NCBI GenBank assembly: GCA_947502815.1
Contig: CANNBH010000001.1
Coordinates: 1,240,001 to 1,304,000, forward strand
Length of the DNA stretch: 64,000 nucleotides
DNA from: an uncultured Erythrobacter sp.
GTDB lineage: Bacteria; Pseudomonadota; Alphaproteobacteria; Sphingomonadales; Sphingomonadaceae
Reading direction: 5' to 3'
Of the stretch, positions 56,530 through 64,000 are shown piece by piece; the first letter of the stretch is position 1; every line of letters begins with the position of its first letter. The notes below the pieces were generated by a model, which had not been told where the DNA came from, searched no databases, and saw nothing but the letters and a program-made list of their open reading frames with translations. The position numbers were made by a program, and so were the translations under genes.

Positions 56530-58011
56530 TCAGCGGAGTTTTGCGCGCAGCTGCAATGTAAAATTGGGCGGCCCGGAACCTGTGTTGCTGTTCATAAAAC
56601 CTGATGGCTCAATTCTGACATACCGCACAGCAGGATCGGTTCCGTCCCCGCTGTCCATAGGCTCGTGTGTGAAATCTATGCCATCGGTGGAGAAGGAAAA
56701 GCAGTCGGTTAGATCGGCAAATCCGCCAAAGGTGCAATTTAGGCCCGTGACCGGCGTTCCATCGCTGAAGAGCACTGGCCCGTTCCCGCTGCCGCCGAAA
56801 TCCGCAAGGATTAGATCCAACTCATCAGGCAATGATTCTGTGACCAGAACGCTGTCTTCGTTGGGAGGGGCATTGCCCGTGTTCCTCACGGTGATGAGAT
56901 AGGTCACGATCGACTGGGGAAGGTGGAATTCGCTGCCATTGTTGTTGGTCACGGTTGAGCGGATTTTCGTGACGCCCAATTGCGCGCGCAAATTGGCGTG
57001 AAAGCTGGTTGAAAATGCCACGATTGCCGCGCGTTCTGCGTCGCTAGCCGCGACCGTGCGTTCATCGTCCTGATCGCGGTCTTCATCGACCCTAAGCGAT
57101 ATGTCGCTTCCCGTGACCGAGCAATAGCGGAGCCAACCGCCGTCTGCATTGTTGCGGGTGATCTTCTTGGCAATCACAATGGGATTGGCGCTGCCGGTGA
57201 TCCCATGCGCATTGTTAAAGCAGCCATCATCCCAACCGCGTATATTCGCTGCAGATGTGGCCGCGTTCCAATTGATCATCGTGCCATTTGTCGCAGGAAA
57301 ACTGCCGGACCCGCCATCGGGCAATGCGATCCAGCCAATCGTCTCGTTGCTGGGGAAGGGGCCGGAATTGGCCTGACTGCGTTCTATGGCGAATTGAAAT
57401 CCGCTTATCGAAGGGTTTTGAACGATCGAAGTGATGTGTGGCCGGGAAGGGCCCTGCGCAGGATTGTTGGTTTCGCTGTTGGCGGTTTGCAGATTGTGCA
57501 GGATGGTGGGCACGGAATTCAGCGGCGCGCCGAAGTTTACAGTCGCCCAGTTTGCGGTGCCTCCTGTAAATCCCGATCCAAACTGGACGGCATTGGTCGG
57601 TATTGTGCCAGCTTCGATCACGGCACCGCCTGGTAGAACGTGCCGGCCCGGCTCCACCGCAATATAGTAAGTGACCATGGCCAAGTGGCGGCCATCCCAA
57701 TTGTCTGGTTCTACAATTAACTCATCAAACCCGGTGGTTGTGATGTTGGTTATCGTGACCGACGCAGAATTGCCGCCGTTGGAAGAGGCCAAGGCGATAA
57801 CAATAGGCGGGGTGTCAAACGGCTCTTGAAATGTGACCCTATCAGGGGTGCGATTGGTGCCCAGAGTGTCATGGGCGGTAAATGTCCCAGCCTCGATCCG
57901 GCCCGCTTGCGCTGGAGACGAGGCAAAAGCCATCACCGCCGCAATCACACAGACTACGGACAGTGTGCGCCAAAAATGGCACAAATTCCAAAAGGCCAGG
58001 TCGCGTTTCAT
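56530..58011 (-). CDS. exported H-type lectin / DUF11 domain protein
   Basis: 493 residues on the minus strand. Signal peptide TLSVVCVIAAVMAFASSPAQ. Residues about 40-140 look like an H-type lectin domain: VTFQEPFDTPPIVIALASSN, ITNITTTGFDELIVEPDNWD; a second similar block follows (VNFGAPLNSVPTILHNLQTA). Around 345-410 is a DUF11-type repeat, VTYLITVRNTGNAPPNEDSV, LVTESLPDELDLILADFGGS. Probably outer-surface carbohydrate binding or an envelope adhesin; not checked. It converges with the SRPBCC gene (15-base gap) and is read against the ribosomal cluster. Confidence 0.75.
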   Translation of the reverse strand: MKRDLAFWNLCHFWRTLSVVCVIAAVMAFASSPAQAGRIEAGTFTAHDTLGTNRTPDRVTFQEPFDTPPIVIALASSNGGNSASVTITNITTTGFDELIVEPDNWDGRHLAMVTYYIAVEPGRHVLPGGAVIEAGTIPTNAVQFGSGFTGGTANWATVNFGAPLNSVPTILHNLQTANSETNNPAQGPSRPHITSIVQNPSISGFQFAIERSQANSGPFPSNETIGWIALPDGGSGSFPATNGTMINWNAATSAANIRGWDDGCFNNAHGITGSANPIVIAKKITRNNADGGWLRYCSVTGSDISLRVDEDRDQDDERTVAASDAERAAIVAFSTSFHANLRAQLGVTKIRSTVTNNNGSEFHLPQSIVTYLITVRNTGNAPPNEDSVLVTESLPDELDLILADFGGSGNGPVLFSDGTPVTGLNCTFGGFADLTDCFSFSTDGIDFTHEPMDSGDGTDPAVRYVRIEPSGFMNSNTGSGPPNFTLQLRAKLR

Positions 58012-58434
58012 TAATAAAAGAGTATAGGCGCACTTCTTAACGTTAAGTGTTATTTGCGGGTGCGAAGATGTAATTATTCGTAACGCAATTGCACCGGAGT
58101 TTGTCTGTTTGGTTCATTTCGGATTGCCGATTTTCGGCGGTTTCGTTAGGCGCCCATAGCCCAGCTGAATCCGAGGGGCGATCACTTGCGCGATATTGTG
58201 CGGCTTCTTGGTTGACGGATGGCGCGAATCACCGTAAGCGCGCGGCTCAGTCGACACGTTCGAACTAAGTCCGGCCAGTGGCGCTCTTGGAGTGCCTCGA
58301 TCCGGGCTTTTGCCGTTTCAAGGGGGGTGGTCGCACACTTACCTGCCGATCGGATAGATCGCGTCCTTTGTAGAGCGTTGAGATGGAGGCGTCGGTCCAA
58401 GGGCCGTAATCCTCTGTGGAGCATGGAGAATTAA
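58012..58434. other. leader region of the alpha operon
   Basis: 423 bases between the divergent lectin gene and rpsM, no gene. A/T-rich near 58012-58090 (promoter side of the lectin gene). TTGACG at 58212-58217 with TAAGCG 17 bases later is a weak plus-strand promoter candidate. In E. coli the rpsM leader folds for S4 control; rpsD is not in this cluster. Confidence 0.4.
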
Positions 58435-58803
58435 GTGGCTCGTATTGCCGGGGTAAATATCCCCACAAATAAGCGCGTTATTATTGCGCTTACCTATATT
58501 CACGGAATTGGCCGCACAAAGGCCGTCCAAATCGCCGATAAACTTGGCATCCCGCACAGCGCACGTGTTCAGGACCTCACCGATGAGGAAGTTCTGCGCA
58601 TTCGCGAAACCATCGACAGCGATCATCAGGTGGAAGGCGACCTTCGCCGCGAAACCGCGATGAACATCAAGCGTTTGATGGATCTGCGTTCGTATCGCGG
58701 TCTGCGTCATCGCAACGGCCTGCCCGTTCGCGGTCAGCGCACGCACACCAACGCCCGCACCCGCAAGGGTAAGGCCAAGCCTATCGCAGGGAAGAAGAAG
58801 TAA
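58435..58803 (+). CDS. rpsM: 30S ribosomal protein S13
   Basis: 122 residues (E. coli 118). [100 protein letters not shown]. Start GTG 58435 with GGAG seven bases upstream. Opens the alpha operon; rpmJ and infA are not present upstream. Confidence 0.97.
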   Translation: MARIAGVNIPTNKRVIIALTYIHGIGRTKAVQIADKLGIPHSARVQDLTDEEVLRIRETIDSDHQVEGDLRRETAMNIKRLMDLRSYRGLRHRNGLPVRGQRTHTNARTRKGKAKPIAGKKK

Positions 58804-58863
58804 GCGACTGGGGTTTCCCAGCCACGCTTTTCCTGTCTTCCAAGTTAAAAGGATTACGAGACA

Positions 58864-59256
58864 ATGGCACGCGAACAAGGCGGCAAAGTTAGGCGCCGCG
58901 ATAGAAAGAACATTTCAAGCGGCGTTGCGCATATCAACGCCAGCTTTAACAACACGATGATCACCATCACCGATGCACAGGGCAATGCGATTAGCTGGTC
59001 CAGCGCGGGCATGATGGGCTTCAAAGGCAGCCGGAAATCGACACCATACGCCGCGCAGGTCGCAGCCGATGATGCCGGTAAGAAAGCAGCGGAACACGGT
59101 GTTCGCACTTTGGAAGTCGAAGTGAAGGGTCCGGGTTCGGGCCGCGAAAGCGCTCTGCGTGGTCTCGCAGCGGTCGGTTTCAACATCACTTCTATCCGTG
59201 ATGTGACGCCGATCCCGCACAATGGTGTGCGCCCGTCGAAACGTCGCCGGGTCTGA
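58864..59256 (+). CDS. rpsK: 30S ribosomal protein S11
   Basis: 130 residues (E. coli 129). [80 protein letters not shown]. In the 30S platform. Followed by a 122-base gap to rpoA; rpsD is absent, as is usual in alphaproteobacteria. Confidence 0.98.
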   Translation: MAREQGGKVRRRDRKNISSGVAHINASFNNTMITITDAQGNAISWSSAGMMGFKGSRKSTPYAAQVAADDAGKKAAEHGVRTLEVEVKGPGSGRESALRGLAAVGFNITSIRDVTPIPHNGVRPSKRRRV

Positions 59257-59378
59257 TCCGAACTGGGGTGGTGGTCGTCAGGTCATCACCGCTCACCGGG
59301 TCCGCCCTTGTGTCGTTTAAGACAGCCGGGCCCGCTTTTAGATGTAACCGCTTTAAGCAAGCGAATTAGGGGAAATCC

Positions 59379-60434
59379 ATGTCCGTCAATATGAAGAACT
59401 GGCAGGAACTCAAGAAACCCAACGCTCTGGAAATCAAGGAAGGCGGCGATAAGCAGCGCAAGACAGTTTTTGTCGCTGAACCGCTTGAGCGAGGCTTTGG
59501 TCTCACGCTCGGCAACGCTTTGCGCCGCGTATTGCTTTCCTCGCTTCAGGGTGCTGCGATCACGTCAATCAAGATCGAGAACGTGCTTCACGAATTCTCT
59601 TCGCTCGCCGGTGTGCGCGAAGATGTGACCGATATGGTCCTGAATGTGAAGCAGATCGCTCTCAAGATGGAAGGCGAAGGCCCGAAGCGGCTTCAGCTTT
59701 CTGTTACCGGTCCTGCAACCGTCAAAGCCGGCGACATTGCTGTCACTGGCGACATTGAAGTGATGAACAAGGACCTCGTCCTGTGTCACCTCGATGAAGG
59801 CGCGACGCTCAACATGGAATTGACCGCGGATGTTGGCAAAGGCTACTCGCCTGCCGTCCAAAACCGCCCGGCTGATGCGCCGATTGGTTTGATCCCAGTT
59901 GACTCGCTGTATTCGCCTGTTCGTCAGGTGAGCTACAAGGTTGAGAACGCCCGCGTTGGTCAAGAGCTTGACTATGACAAGCTTTCGCTGACCGTCGAAA
60001 CCGATGGCACTGTCACTCCAGAAGACGCCGTGGCTTACGCTGCGCGCATCCTTCAGGACCAGCTGACATTGTTCGTCCACTTCGAAGACGGTATTCCTCA
60101 GCCGCAGTCGGCCATGATCGGTCACGCTGCTGCACCGCAGGAAGACGATGCGAACCAGCTCAACCGTTACCTTCTCAAAAAGGTCGACGAGTTGGAATTG
60201 TCGGTCCGTTCGGCCAATTGCCTCAAGAACGACAACATCATCTACATCGGCGATCTGGTTCAAAAGACCGAAGCCGAAATGCTGCGCACGCCAAACTTTG
60301 GCCGCAAGTCCTTGAATGAAATCAAGGAAGTGCTTTCCAGCATGGGTCTGCGTCTTGGCATGGACATCCCCGGATGGCCGCCAGAGAACATCGAAGAAAT
60401 GGCCAAGAAGCTCGAACAAGAGCTTTTGGGTTAA
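59379..60434 (+). CDS. rpoA: RNA polymerase alpha subunit
   Basis: 351 residues (E. coli 329). N-terminal assembly domain: [60 protein letters not shown]; linker near residue 250; C-terminal promoter/activator-binding domain [63 protein letters not shown] 59379 with AGGGGA upstream. Normally followed by rplQ; here 2.7 kb intervenes. Confidence 0.98.
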   Translation: MSVNMKNWQELKKPNALEIKEGGDKQRKTVFVAEPLERGFGLTLGNALRRVLLSSLQGAAITSIKIENVLHEFSSLAGVREDVTDMVLNVKQIALKMEGEGPKRLQLSVTGPATVKAGDIAVTGDIEVMNKDLVLCHLDEGATLNMELTADVGKGYSPAVQNRPADAPIGLIPVDSLYSPVRQVSYKVENARVGQELDYDKLSLTVETDGTVTPEDAVAYAARILQDQLTLFVHFEDGIPQPQSAMIGHAAAPQEDDANQLNRYLLKKVDELELSVRSANCLKNDNIIYIGDLVQKTEAEMLRTPNFGRKSLNEIKEVLSSMGLRLGMDIPGWPPENIEEMAKKLEQELLG

Positions 60435-60477
60435 CGGACGTGCTTTTAAGAGCCTCCGTTGCGAGATCGGGTGAATA

Positions 60478-60502
60478 CCCTGGGTCATGGGTTGACCCAG
60501 GG
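60478..60502 (+). terminator. hairpin after rpoA
   Basis: CCCTGGGTCA (60478-60487) pairs perfectly with TGACCCAGGG (60493-60502) around TGGGT. No T-run, so termination would be weak or Rho-assisted. Confidence 0.45.
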
Positions 60503-60558
60503 GAACCGATCCTTAACTCTTTGTCTTCATTACTGTGTGCACCCAATACAGGATCGGT

Positions 60559-61575
60559 ATGATAGGCTTTCAAGCGACAAATCGAGTTGGCCATGTGCTA
60601 TCTGCGAAAGTACTTGCGGAAGACGGTGTCGAACGGATCGATAGCCTCAATTGGAGTCAGGCAGAGAAGGTCTTGCGGCTACTCGATGAAGACTACCGAG
60701 GCATCTTAGGCGATGCACAATTCAATGCTGTTCAAGCCTATTTTCATGAAATGAAACTGGGCCGGCGTTCATATGAAAAGCGCGACCGCCCCCTCAAAGC
60801 TCATGAAAACCGTGGTCAAATTTTCCATTCGGATTACGTGGTGGTGGATTTAGATGGGGTGGTTGTCTACCTCAGCTTCACCTACACTGTTTGTGTAAGT
60901 TTCCCCATCCCTGACAGTGATGAGGTTAATTCGGTCCAGTCGAAATTTTGGTTTTCTGCGCTCATTGTATCTGATGCTTCGTTCAATGAAAGCGAACTTG
61001 CAAAAATCTGTGATGACGCTGCGCAACTCTCAGAGGCTGTTCTTGAAGCGACTAGGGGAACGTATCAACGCGCGATCAACGAAGTCACCGGACGCAGTTG
61101 GACGGTTTCCCATGATCCGAAAGTCAACATGGTCGATACGATCATAGAGATTCCTGACGAGAATTTTCTGTCTAACGTTCGAAGTATTGAGGACAGACAA
61201 GTAACGCTTTCGCAAGTCGATGATTCGAAGGCTTTGTCTGTGTTGAACGGAATTTATAGCGGCAACAGCTGGGAAACATTCCTGTATTGTGGGCGCGGCA
61301 AAGAATCGCAAACGTCTTGTGTTGTTGATTCAGTAATCGAAGCGGCACGTTCTCAAAGCCCCGCATTTTATATTGAGACGAGGCAAGGCACTCCTGAAGG
61401 ACTCGCAGGAGAGGATGGTAAGGCTGGATATGGTCTCTTAGGGCTAAATCAAAAGTCTCTTGGAGTTATTCAAAGGCCGTCAAGCTTTGAGAAAAGTGAC
61501 GTATCTTCCCTGTCTAGATCTACGGGTAGCCGTATTTCTGCACAACGTGTTGCAGAATTGGGCGAACTTTTTTAG
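60559..61575 (+). CDS. hypothetical protein, N-part of a possible interrupted gene
   Basis: 338 residues, no signal peptide, no recognisable family. Contains a strand-rich block (HSDYVVVDLDGVVVYLSFTY, TVCVSFPIP) and a late ETRQGTPEGLAGEDGKAGYG. ATG 60559 has AGGA five bases upstream. It ends in TAG at 61573-61575, after which the same frame stays open and protein-like into the nitrilase gene, with no normal start in between. Base composition is more A/T-rich than the ribosomal genes around it, suggesting acquired DNA. Confidence 0.7.
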   Translation: MIGFQATNRVGHVLSAKVLAEDGVERIDSLNWSQAEKVLRLLDEDYRGILGDAQFNAVQAYFHEMKLGRRSYEKRDRPLKAHENRGQIFHSDYVVVDLDGVVVYLSFTYTVCVSFPIPDSDEVNSVQSKFWFSALIVSDASFNESELAKICDDAAQLSEAVLEATRGTYQRAINEVTGRSWTVSHDPKVNMVDTIIEIPDENFLSNVRSIEDRQVTLSQVDDSKALSVLNGIYSGNSWETFLYCGRGKESQTSCVVDSVIEAARSQSPAFYIETRQGTPEGLAGEDGKAGYGLLGLNQKSLGVIQRPSSFEKSDVSSLSRSTGSRISAQRVAELGELF

Positions 61576-61701
61576 AAGCCGTTCTCTTTTCCGGGGGAGG
61601 GCACAATTCAGTTCGATAGAGAGAGTGACGGCAAGCTGAAAGCGTTCACAGGCGCAACAGCTAGCTACGGATCATTAATTCGCACGACTTCTGATACATG
61701 C

Positions 61702-63072
61702 TTGCCGAAGTATCACTATTTTTGTGATGATGACGATGCAAACTTGCCCGATACAATCCTTTTGGCACTTAGTGCCCATAATGTGAAAATTACAAGAGAA
61801 GCCAACGATCGAGACGATCGTGCGGACTTCGGCGTGCTGAAGGTAAAGATTGTCCCGGACACTGGGGGCAGAGGTTACCTTGTCCTTGAAGATCGACCCG
61901 ATGACTGGATGGTCACACAGGAGGCTTGGCGAGAGAGGTCTGTCGAGGTGCTTTCTAAGGCTGCGGCCGCAAAGGCGGACGTTTTGTGCTTCCCGGAATT
62001 TGGCTGTCCATTCGGTGTTGATCATTCGGGGGGGCTGCGCTTGGATCATCCAGATGATGATCAGCTCAAAGACGTCAGGCGGCACATGATAATGACGTCT
62101 GATGTGCTTCTATGTTTGGGCTCTAGCCATCGGTATTTTAAGCACCATAGCGGACAGTCTTGGCGCACCAAAAATGTATCCGTGACATATGGGGCTGGGG
62201 GAAAGACGCCCCTTTCCGCCAAGGCAATTTTTGATGCTAAGGTCAAAAACTTACGTGAAAACGATCAATTGCCGGACAATTTTATCGTCGAAGTGCGCGG
62301 AACCACCAAAGAACCTGATCTAATCATCAGCGGCTCTGCTTCTAGTCAGAATGAGCAAGCTGAAGGCGCATATTCGAACCTTAATGCTTATGATATGAAT
62401 GAGTTGGAGAAGTCATGCCGGGATTTCTTTGATGCAATTTCGACCGAAGGCAAAAGCCCTGTTTTTGGTTTCAAGAAAAGCCCTGCGCGCAAGTTGGGCG
62501 AGTATATGGATAGCTCTGGTCTCTACAAGCTCGATGTGTTTGTGACGCCCAAAGGTGTCTATGCAGTTCTGATATGCTTTGACGCTTACGACCCTACACT
62601 CTTCATGTCAGCGGTACGAATGCAAATGGAAAGTGAGCGAGCTAGAAACAATGGCTTTTTCCATCAAGGCATCGATGTATTTCTTATCCCTTCGTTCAAC
62701 CGAAGCCCAAAGTTGATCGAAAACTGCAAGCTTCTATCCCGTGAAGCCAACGCTGTTGTGGCCTATGTTTCAGCCGATGGCGATGGCCAACGAACGCCCC
62801 GCCACCAAGTCTTCTGTTATGGTTTCACTCCGCAAGAGCTGAAAATGCAGATGGGCGGTGAACCGGAGTTTGAAGATGACTTGATGGAAGGGGGTACACT
62901 TTTCAGGTATTGGCATCACGACGATGATCCTGACCTGCATTTCTACGAGTTGTCCAACCCACTGCTGTCCTACGGCAAGCGTTCTTCGAAAATTGCAACA
63001 ATGCGAAGTTATCGACGCGACGTAATGGCTCCGTCCTGGAGGCGAAGGCTAGGTGATGAGGTGTTGCAATAG
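61702..63072 (+). CDS. nitrilase-superfamily protein, same frame as the gene upstream
   Basis: 456 residues from TTG 61702, the first conventional start; coding character, however, begins right after the TAG at 61573. An ATT at 61606 in frame has GGGGGAGG just upstream and would be a rare start. The carbon-nitrogen hydrolase pattern is seen in KADVLCFPEFGCP (E99) and VYAVLICFDAYDPTLF (C292), with VFLIPSFNRS and SREANAVVAYVS after it; the Lys of the triad is not certain. Possible roles are amide hydrolysis or a fused effector. It follows the unknown protein and precedes rplQ, to which it is unrelated. Confidence 0.7.
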   Translation: MPKYHYFCDDDDANLPDTILLALSAHNVKITREANDRDDRADFGVLKVKIVPDTGGRGYLVLEDRPDDWMVTQEAWRERSVEVLSKAAAAKADVLCFPEFGCPFGVDHSGGLRLDHPDDDQLKDVRRHMIMTSDVLLCLGSSHRYFKHHSGQSWRTKNVSVTYGAGGKTPLSAKAIFDAKVKNLRENDQLPDNFIVEVRGTTKEPDLIISGSASSQNEQAEGAYSNLNAYDMNELEKSCRDFFDAISTEGKSPVFGFKKSPARKLGEYMDSSGLYKLDVFVTPKGVYAVLICFDAYDPTLFMSAVRMQMESERARNNGFFHQGIDVFLIPSFNRSPKLIENCKLLSREANAVVAYVSADGDGQRTPRHQVFCYGFTPQELKMQMGGEPEFEDDLMEGGTLFRYWHHDDDPDLHFYELSNPLLSYGKRSSKIATMRSYRRDVMAPSWRRRLGDEVLQ

Positions 63073-63178
63073 GTCTTGACTCAGATGACGATGAGTTTAG
63101 ACGCGCATCTCCATGGCGATCCACGCCAGCTTTGGGCTACCTCATACGGGCCCTCAACGAACACAAAGGATTATAATT

Positions 63179-63607
63179 ATGCGTCACGGTATTCGTCAGC
63201 GTAAACTGAGCCGTAAATCGGGCCACCGTAAGGCTCTCTTCCGCAACATGTCGCAAGCTCTCATCAAGCATGAGCAGATCGTTACGACACTGCCAAAGGC
63301 GAAAGAACTTCGCCCTTACATTGAAAAATTGATCACGCTGGCAAAGCGCGGCGGTCTTTCGAACCGTCGTCTCGCACAGGCACGCCTGCTTGATGAAACC
63401 CAGCTGAAGAAGCTGTTTGACGTTTTGGCAGAGCGTTACAGCGATCGTGAAGGCGGCTACACGCGCATCATCAAAGCTGGCTATCGCGGAAGCGATGCCG
63501 CGCAGATGGCAGTTATCGAGCTGGTCGACCGCGACGAAGAAGCCCGCGGCCAAGACAGCGGCCCTGTTATGGCTGATGCGGACGAATACGCCGACGCCGC
63601 TGCTTAA
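63179..63607 (+). CDS. rplQ: 50S ribosomal protein L17
   Basis: 142 residues (E. coli 127). [80 protein letters not shown]; Asp/Ala-rich tail. ATG 63179 with AAAGGA nine bases upstream. Separated from rpoA by the island, so it needs a promoter in 63073-63178 or readthrough. Confidence 0.97.
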   Translation: MRHGIRQRKLSRKSGHRKALFRNMSQALIKHEQIVTTLPKAKELRPYIEKLITLAKRGGLSNRRLAQARLLDETQLKKLFDVLAERYSDREGGYTRIIKAGYRGSDAAQMAVIELVDRDEEARGQDSGPVMADADEYADAAA

Positions 63608-63631
63608 GCGGATTGCGCGATAAAGAGTTTT

Positions 63632-63664
63632 GGGGCTGGCGGAGCGATCCGCCGGCCCCTTTTC
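63632..63664 (+). terminator. terminator after rplQ
   Basis: GGGGCTGGCGGA (63632-63643) pairs with TCCGCCGGCCCC (63648-63659), 12 pairs with one G-U, then TTTTC. Confidence 0.9.
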
Positions 63665-63774
63665 TTTGTGAACAAGGCCTAACTGCGATGTTCAAAGCTG
63701 TGCTAGCACGGCCCTGCTAAGGCTCGATCAGCGACCTTGCCGGGTGCATTGGCAGGCTGTGAACAGGGGAAGTC

Positions 63775-64000
63775 ATGATGTTCAAACTTGCAATCGCCGC
63801 AGCAACAGCCGCGCTTACAATCACAGCCGTTCCCGCGAATGCGCAAACCTATAGTTTCCAAACCAAGCAGCCTGTCTTTGCCCAATGGAGCGATGGGAAA
63901 TGGTATCCAGGCTATATCGAGAGCCAAACCGGTGACAGTTACACTGTGAAATTCTGGGACGGTGATGTTGCCACCGTGCCGCGCGACAGGATTGGGCGTG
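63775..64000 (+). CDS. exported protein with Tudor/SH3-like domain (3' cut by window)
   Basis: Signal peptide MMFKLAIAAATAALTITAVP with ANAQ cleavage site, then QPVFAQWSDGKWYPGYIESQ and TGDSYTVKFWDGDVATVPRD, a Tudor/agenet-like barrel in which W-x-D-G-x-WYPG and V-x-F-x-DGD repeat. ATG 63775 or 63778, with AGGGGA upstream. The remainder lies outside the window. Confidence 0.7.
   Translation, partial: MMFKLAIAAATAALTITAVPANAQTYSFQTKQPVFAQWSDGKWYPGYIESQTGDSYTVKFWDGDVATVPRDRIGR

Noticed and set aside
61576..61701. Frameshift explanation for the gap between the two island genes
   Set aside because: Both frames are in the same phase, so an indel in the T-run at 61568-61573 is not needed; only the TAG separates them.

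Overview
The window reads as chromosome of an alphaproteobacterium, most probably order Sphingomonadales and perhaps family Erythrobacteraceae. The reasons are the gene content and protein style: ergothioneine EgtB/EgtD, a class II DAHP synthase, a YghU-type glutathione transferase, TspO, UbiK, and alphaproteobacterial ribosomal proteins with no rpmJ or infA inside the cluster. Genus is not determinable from the sequence alone.

Layout. Bases 1-8.5 kb hold the end of an M16 peptidase, class II DAHP synthase, a diguanylate cyclase, the egtB-egtD pair, a FAD oxidoreductase, an SDR and a tRNA-Gln on the minus strand. From 8.6 to 19.7 kb are an MFS_2 symporter, yghU, nadE, a minus-strand unit ilvE-trhO-gst, a small RNA-like locus with a perfect extended Shine-Dalgarno, tlyA and a cysteine-repeat secreted protein. 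From 20 to 34.7 kb are tspO, ubiK, recO, leuB, a dolichol-phosphate-mannose-synthase-like GT2-GtrA facing a PMT-like GT39, a TetR/membrane-protein pair with tandem operators, metZ, sulP, an HCCA isomerase, an S9 peptidase, apaG, a LysR regulator and a GNAT.

At 34.7-37.3 kb is a gene-poor, GC-rich repeat region followed by a visibly A/T-rich island with one gene, an ABC-type ATPase fused to a TOPRIM/DUF4435-like nuclease domain. It is a candidate stand-alone anti-phage gene. The str-S10-spc-alpha cluster follows, from rpsL at 37.7 kb to rplQ at 63.6 kb. It has the classic order but is interrupted three times: a secreted PPC-like gene between rpmD and rplO, an SRPBCC gene and an antisense H-lectin/DUF11 gene between adk and rpsM, and an A/T-rich island between rpoA and rplQ. 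That last island has two reading frames in the same phase separated by one TAG, the second with a nitrilase fold. S12 carries Arg at position 88, the residue known from streptomycin resistance.

The best candidates for undescribed biology are the ATPase-TOPRIM island, the interrupted nitrilase gene beside rplQ, the 18-codon ORF with full anti-SD complementarity near 16.9 kb, and the 28-bp stem between rpsL and rpsG. All family names come from reading motifs by eye; no database search was run.
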